Shown: in pieces, positions 7,679-10,967 of the stretch
How positions within the stretch are numbered: the first letter of the stretch is position 1
Layout of the letters: every line of letters begins with the position of its first letter
DNA from: Synura sp. LO234KE
Taxonomy: Eukaryota; Sar; Synurophyceae; Synurales; Mallomonadaceae
Reading direction: 5' to 3'
Length of the DNA stretch: 10,967 nucleotides
Assembly (NCBI GenBank): GCA_015143735.1
Contig: VKHC01000570.1
Coordinates: 1-10,967 of the forward strand
Notes under the pieces: model-generated
Told to the model about the DNA's origin: nothing
The model's database searches: none
What the model saw: only the letters and a program-made list of their open reading frames with translations
Program-made: the position numbers and the translations under genes

Positions 7679-7746
7679 ACCAGGAGGTGTATCAATATCT
7701 TCAGGAGCGGTTAGATAGCGAGTGCTCGCTATTGAGACAACAATAA
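7666..7746 (+). pseudogene. Frameshifted possible continuation of the 7289 ORF
   Basis: A 26-residue ATG frame (MLPVNQEVYQYLQERLDSEC, then SLLRQQ) overlaps the end of the preceding ORF in another frame, with an in-frame TAA directly before its ATG. Its amphipathic, glutamine- and leucine-rich sequence reads like the tail of a protein. A 1-2 bp indel near 7660 would join the two. It contains a near-palindrome, ATAGCGAG TG CTCGCTAT, at 7715-7732. Confidence 0.25.
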
Positions 7747-8764
7747 ATCAGTACTTAGATAGTTGTGACACCTTAAATATTGGAGTAACCAAAAAATCTT
7801 ATAATTAATTATGATAAGGAAAGTTAGAGAACTAACACATGAGTGTGACTAAGCCTCACCCCTCACCTAAAATTCCGTTCCTCATTTTCCAACTAGGAAG
7901 CCCCGTGACTGAGTGGGGAGCTCCGGGTGCCTACACCAAAGTGCCAGTGATGAGCTATCCCACAGGAATCATAACATTGCAATTAGAGGAAATATCGCAA
8001 AGCACTCTAGCTATGGCAAAAGTACGTCCCGATGGGGAGTGAAAATCAAAAAGATGAGTGGACGGGGCGCTTGATACTCGTTGGAGAGGGGTGAAAGTAC
8101 CGCTGTCGCCTACGAGGGTCTGAGGGGCCCCCTGAGAACGGCGCCGGAGGGGACGAGGGGAAGCCGGACAGGGTCCAGTTCTGCCTGTGGCGGCCAGCCG
8201 GTCCGTCGTTGCTAAGGATTTGAGCTCTAACTGAATTGATTTCGACTCCCCTCGAAACTTGTGCTCTCACACTTACTCAAAAACCAAACTCACCGCTGCT
8301 ACTTCGTCACTTCAAGTGATTCTTGCACAGAGAATACTGAATCACTACATTTTTCGTCTACATCGAGAGCAAAAAAGCTCACCGCAACCAATTCAGGTCA
8401 ACATTAAAATTTCTCAATTTTTTTGCATGCGAAAACGAAATAATCATGAAAACGGCGAATTCAATATATTTGGGTGACAAAATATGGAAAGTAGAATATT
8501 TGAGCGTCAGGTAGGAGATATTAAAGCATTTCATGAAAAGACATCAGATACGGACTAAAAATCCTTTATAATCAGCTTACGTTTATCAGCAATCAAAATT
8601 TATGAGTCTTCAATCAAGCTTTAATCAAAATCCTCAAGTTACGTCTCTCGACGAAATATTCACCAATCTTAATAATTATTGACCAATATATAATGCCCAA
8701 ATACTACTTAAAGAAATTCCAACATGATATCCAGGTAAAATTCTTTATTTTTCCGTAATTAAAT
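7747..8764. other. Mostly unexplained stretch with weak ORFs and a GC-rich block
   Basis: No gene that I can support. 7839-8042 plus (67 residues) contains GAPGAYTKV, which recalls the PGVYTxV near the C-terminus of trypsin-like serine proteases. A pyrimidine-rich CCAACTAG acceptor-like site precedes it at about 7890-7898. There is no upstream catalytic region in the window, so this stays a resemblance only. 8050-8230 is clearly more GC-rich than its surroundings. 8480-8760 is AT-rich without features. Confidence 0.35.
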
Positions 8765-8770
8765 TTGTTG

Positions 8771-8995
8771 CGCCTTGACCAAAATAATTTAAGAACACCA
8801 GCTTTACATCCAAGTTGCCAGCTAACAAAGTACTGTTCCACTGCCTTACCGTTGCAGGCCTTTAGCAAATTAGAGGTTCAAGTAACGAGACAAGCAGCGC
8901 CCGAGTACCTTCCAGATCTAGTATTATTCAGGGCCCGCCAGAGAACGTTAAACTACTCCTCAGATAGGTACGATATATCTAGAAATTTTCTCTAA
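8771..8995 (+). CDS. Weak ORF fragment without ATG, unknown
   Basis: This stop-free plus frame reads LRLDQNNLRTPALHPSCQ, then LPLQAFSKLEVQVTRQAAPE and YLPDLVLFRARQRTLNY, ending at TAA 8993-8995. The amino-acid mix looks like real protein, but there is no ATG (TTG only) and no motif I can name with confidence. It could be an exon or a piece of a retroelement polyprotein. Confidence 0.2.
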   Translation, partial: RLDQNNLRTPALHPSCQLTKYCSTALPLQAFSKLEVQVTRQAAPEYLPDLVLFRARQRTLNYSSDRYDISRNFL

Positions 8996-9138
8996 CGTTG
9001 TTTCCCACCATATATGCATCTGTCACCTAGAACTTCAAGTCAACCACTTGTCTTCACACATCCCTACGACTCCGCCAAGTGGCAAAATTCTCGTTACACC
9101 TCCGTACGACCATTTTATGCATAAATAGCACCTGTGCC

Positions 9139-9306
9139 TCATACATGCCAATCGCAAACTTGCTGTCCCCATACCACGTCAAATTGACATTTGGTGCTGT
9201 GCGTCACGCGATACCTTCCCCCACGTGTCAGACCCCTTCCTACTATTGCATCAACTTTAGCATCATTACTTTCGACTTCTTTTTCTCTACTACCTAAATA
9301 CGGCAT
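9139..9306 (-). CDS. Weak 55-residue ORF, unknown
   Basis: ATG at 9306-9304, stop TGA at 9141-9139. It reads MPYLGSREKEVESNDAKVDA, then GRGLTRGGRYRVTHSTKC and FDVVWGQQVCDWHV. It lies downstream of the RNase H relic on the same strand, so it could be trailing retroelement sequence. No family is recognised, and a plus-strand frame of similar length covers the same bases. Confidence 0.2.
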   Translation of the reverse strand: MPYLGSREKEVESNDAKVDAIVGRGLTRGGRYRVTHSTKCQFDVVWGQQVCDWHV

Positions 9307-9314
9307 CTGCTACC

Positions 9315-9350
9315 ATAGATATAGATATAGATAAAGACATAAATATAGAA
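9315..9350. repeat. Imperfect ATAGAT simple repeat
   Basis: CATAGATATAGATATAGATA followed by degenerate AAAGACATAAATATAGAAG: a short hexamer-like microsatellite running into an A/G-rich tail. It lies just 3' of the minus-strand pieces that end near 9306 on the other side, so it does not clearly mark an element tail. Confidence 0.55.
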
Positions 9351-9466
9351 GAAAAAAAGAGGTACCAGGTAGTGATATGAGAAGCCAAACCAACGTAGTA
9401 AAACAAACTAGATAGGTGCACCTAAAAGGAAAGTAAGTACTGCTGTTGATTCCAGCTAAGAACTTC

Positions 9467-9487
9467 ACGGTGGCGATACACCACCGT
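9467..9487. repeat. Short hairpin-forming inverted repeat
   Basis: ACGGTGG (9467-9473) and CCACCGT (9481-9487) are perfect reverse complements around CGATACA. It lies in the decayed minus-strand frame 9730-9422, which shows no motif. No T-run follows, and a bacterial-type terminator is not expected here. Confidence 0.5.
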
Positions 9488-9584
9488 CTGATCAGTATAG
9501 GTGCAACTTAGGATAGAGCACAGGTAAAAAGTAGAAAATATAGTAAGGTAGCTGCACTGTCCATTACAGGCTTGATCTCCCGTT

Positions 9585-10079
9585 TTAGGTATGGGGGTAC
9601 CGCACCAGATATATGTAAAAACACTTCCCTTGCCATAACACCGTGGCATTCCCCGCTGCCTCTGGCGTAGCGACTCCCGTGTGGGAATTGATCCAGGAGG
9701 TGGCAATATCATGGTGGCTGCGGACTGCATTGCGATGGCGCCGGACTAGCCGTTGCTTATTGCAAAGCGCTCTGGTTGATTTATCTCAAAGAGTCGTACG
9801 CAATAGTCGCTGTCAGTGATGAGGTTGATGTGCCGCCGGACCACTGGAGAGAAGGGCCCATCCGTGTGGTCTCGAACACACTGAAGAGCATGGTAAGATG
9901 CGCTGATCTCTCCAGTGTTGTTGGTTGGACGGTGGGCGCCAATCCAGTTCGGTTCCGAGCACTTGGTGACAACTGGTCGTCAAAGTGAGGTGGAGGGGTC
10001 TTGAAGTCATGTGATGAAGACCCCTCCACAACCGGTGGAGGCCGGGATAGAGGGGCGGAAACATCCGTGTACCTGGCAT
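9585..10079 (-). pseudogene. RNase H domain relic of a probable retroelement, split over three frames
   Basis: Read on the minus strand, RNase HI motifs occur in the correct order but in different frames. ARYTDVSAP gives the first catalytic Asp (about 10065; family TDGS; frame 10215-9781). TGCGGVFIT follows. Then, in frame 9979-9746, come NWIGAHRPTNNTGEISASYH with the catalytic Glu and INLITDSDYCVRLFE with the second Asp. Finally, in frame 9785-9585, HDIATSWINSHTGVATPEA precedes AAGNATVLW, matching the W-x-SHTG...GNxxAD end. The last catalytic Asp of GNxxAD is missing. RNase H cleaves RNA in RNA-DNA hybrids and sits after reverse transcriptase in several retroelement types. Stops and at least two frame changes make this dead. 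A cellular RNase H pseudogene is less likely given the same-strand ORF upstream, but it is not excluded. Confidence 0.68.
9990..10029. repeat. Perfect 13-bp inverted repeat with 14-base loop
   Basis: GTGGAGGGGTCTT (9990-10002) is the exact reverse complement of AAGACCCCTCCAC (10017-10029). It could form a stable GC-rich hairpin. It falls inside the RNase H relic just where the reading frame is lost, so it may be a local inversion or duplication scar and not a regulatory element. Confidence 0.75.
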
Positions 10080-10268
10080 TATTCAGAGAGGGAAAATGCG
10101 GTTGTATTAGAGTGGTCTGCAGAGCGACAAATACTGCTGCTTTCTGACGTGATTTGAATATCTTAAAATCATTGCGTATGCCTATGGTGTGCGGCTTGGT
10201 CTCTTTGCAGGACTTTTAGACACCAGGCACGTGAACTATGCGGACAACGCGGAATACCATTTAGGCTC

Positions 10269-10967
10269 CTAGGTCGGACGGGGTGAACGTTTTGTACTTG
10301 CGAGGGAGGACGCGTAAAGTTGATCGGGACCTCGAAAAGTTGATTTTGCCTGCGTCCTGATTTCTAAGATCATGTCAATGCGTGGGACGAGGGTGCGAGA
10401 GAAGTCAAGCAGAACCGCTTCAATAGCCTCAGATGTGTCAGTGGGAAGGAGAATAGGTGTGAGCGAGTGCAACTGGCGTGGGCTGAGTTCCAGTTACCTA
10501 CTAAGCAGATTCTGTGACCATCCGGAAACAGGACCAGTTGAACTGTGTGCGGAATGTGATGTTTCTCTGTAATGAGCGGATACTCTGTAATGTTCACGAC
10601 GCTTGGCACTGATGAAGGGGAGGAAGAGGGCACAAGCAAAAGACGCGATCAGACGTGTCGCCTCCTCGGCGGTCAGGTTAGGAACAAAACCAGCACGCAA
10701 GAGACTCTTTCGTTCAGGGGCGGTAGTGGAAGAAGGAATTGAAGCCACTTGTCCAGTGCCGCCCGTGAAAAAGCTTCTCGTAGTAACTCCTGAAAGTATG
10801 AGGAAGGCAGAGCAGATCTAGAACGTTTTGCTAACTGTGCGAGGGTAAAGGCGCTGGGATCTATTTTGGTCCCTGGCGCGCTGCGCTTGCATGCGTCGTA
10901 GGGATAGAACCCGTTGCTTTTGCCGAATTCAAAATACTTAATTCGGATTGAACCCGTCGCTCGATCG
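10269..10967 (-). pseudogene. Unidentified frameshifted ORF upstream of RNase H relic, runs off right edge
   Basis: From the right edge a stop-free frame of about 100 codons reads NGFYPYDACKRSAPGTKIDP, AQLAKRSRSALPSSYFQELL and ALDKWLQFLLPLPPLNERV, to a TGA near 10673. The coding signal then moves to another frame (TAEEATRLIASFACALFLPF, REHYRVSAHYRETSHSAHSS, VSGWSQNLLSR). That frame meets TAA at 10496-10494 and continues in the same frame (SPRQLHSLTPILLPTDTSEA, EAVLLDFSRTLVPRIDMILE) to TAG 10271-10269. So there is one frameshift and one internal stop in about 230 codons. It lies on the same strand and directly 5' of the RNase H relic, so it is probably the preceding part of the same polyprotein. 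I see no reverse-transcriptase YADD-type motif; it may lie past the edge. Confidence 0.5.

Noticed and set aside
9776-10079. Plus-strand 70-residue and minus-strand 88-residue frames across the RNase H region.
   Set aside because: They conflict with ordered RNase H motifs that occur in other minus-strand frames; shadows.
10895-10967. Two GGTTCWATCC-like B-box motifs on the minus strand, suggesting a tRNA or SINE.
   Set aside because: No paired A box or cloverleaf stems at the right spacing, and the same bases lie in a continuous coding-like minus-strand frame.
1-10967. CRISPR arrays, toxin-antitoxin or phage-defence operons.
   Set aside because: No regular spaced repeats, no operon layout and clear intron-type signals; the DNA is eukaryotic in character.

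Overview
The window reads as eukaryotic, probably invertebrate, nuclear DNA. There is no operon-style packing and there are no ribosome-binding sites. Coding segments are broken by GT...AG introns, most of the space is non-coding, and decayed transposable elements are abundant. The species cannot be named from the sequence. The only gene I can tie to a well-characterised family is a tyrosyl-DNA phosphodiesterase 1 (Tdp1)-like fragment at the left edge. I see no prokaryotic defence system, CRISPR array, rRNA or tRNA.

Layout. 1-702 (minus): internal part of a Tdp1-like gene with its first active-site motif; the gene runs off the left edge. 782-1309 (plus): a complete intronless ORF for a small protein with two hydrophobic segments, divergent from Tdp1. 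1310-2371: non-coding, with a GT-rich low-complexity patch. 2372-3758 (minus): a candidate gene of four coding segments whose splice phases agree; it carries one apparent one-base frameshift and its function is unknown. 3898-5416: two decayed, internally deleted hAT-type transposase copies lying head to head, giving a large inverted repeat. 5478-6278: a second, unrelated inverted repeat whose arms keep a short shared reading frame; a third diverged copy of that frame lies inside an ORF at 7289-7678. 7747-9421: mostly unexplained, with a GC-rich block near 8050-8230 and a few weak ORFs. 9585-10967 (minus): a heavily frameshifted relic of a probable retroelement polyprotein. Its downstream part is a recognisable RNase H domain split over three frames; its upstream part is an unidentified ORF that continues past the right edge.

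How it fits together: a gene-bearing left third and a transposon graveyard in the rest. The most unusual structures are the two adjacent inverted repeats. Their arms differ by only a few percent where I compared them by eye, so they look relatively young. If transcribed through, they would fold into long hairpin RNAs. Nothing here amounts to a demonstrable new multi-gene system.
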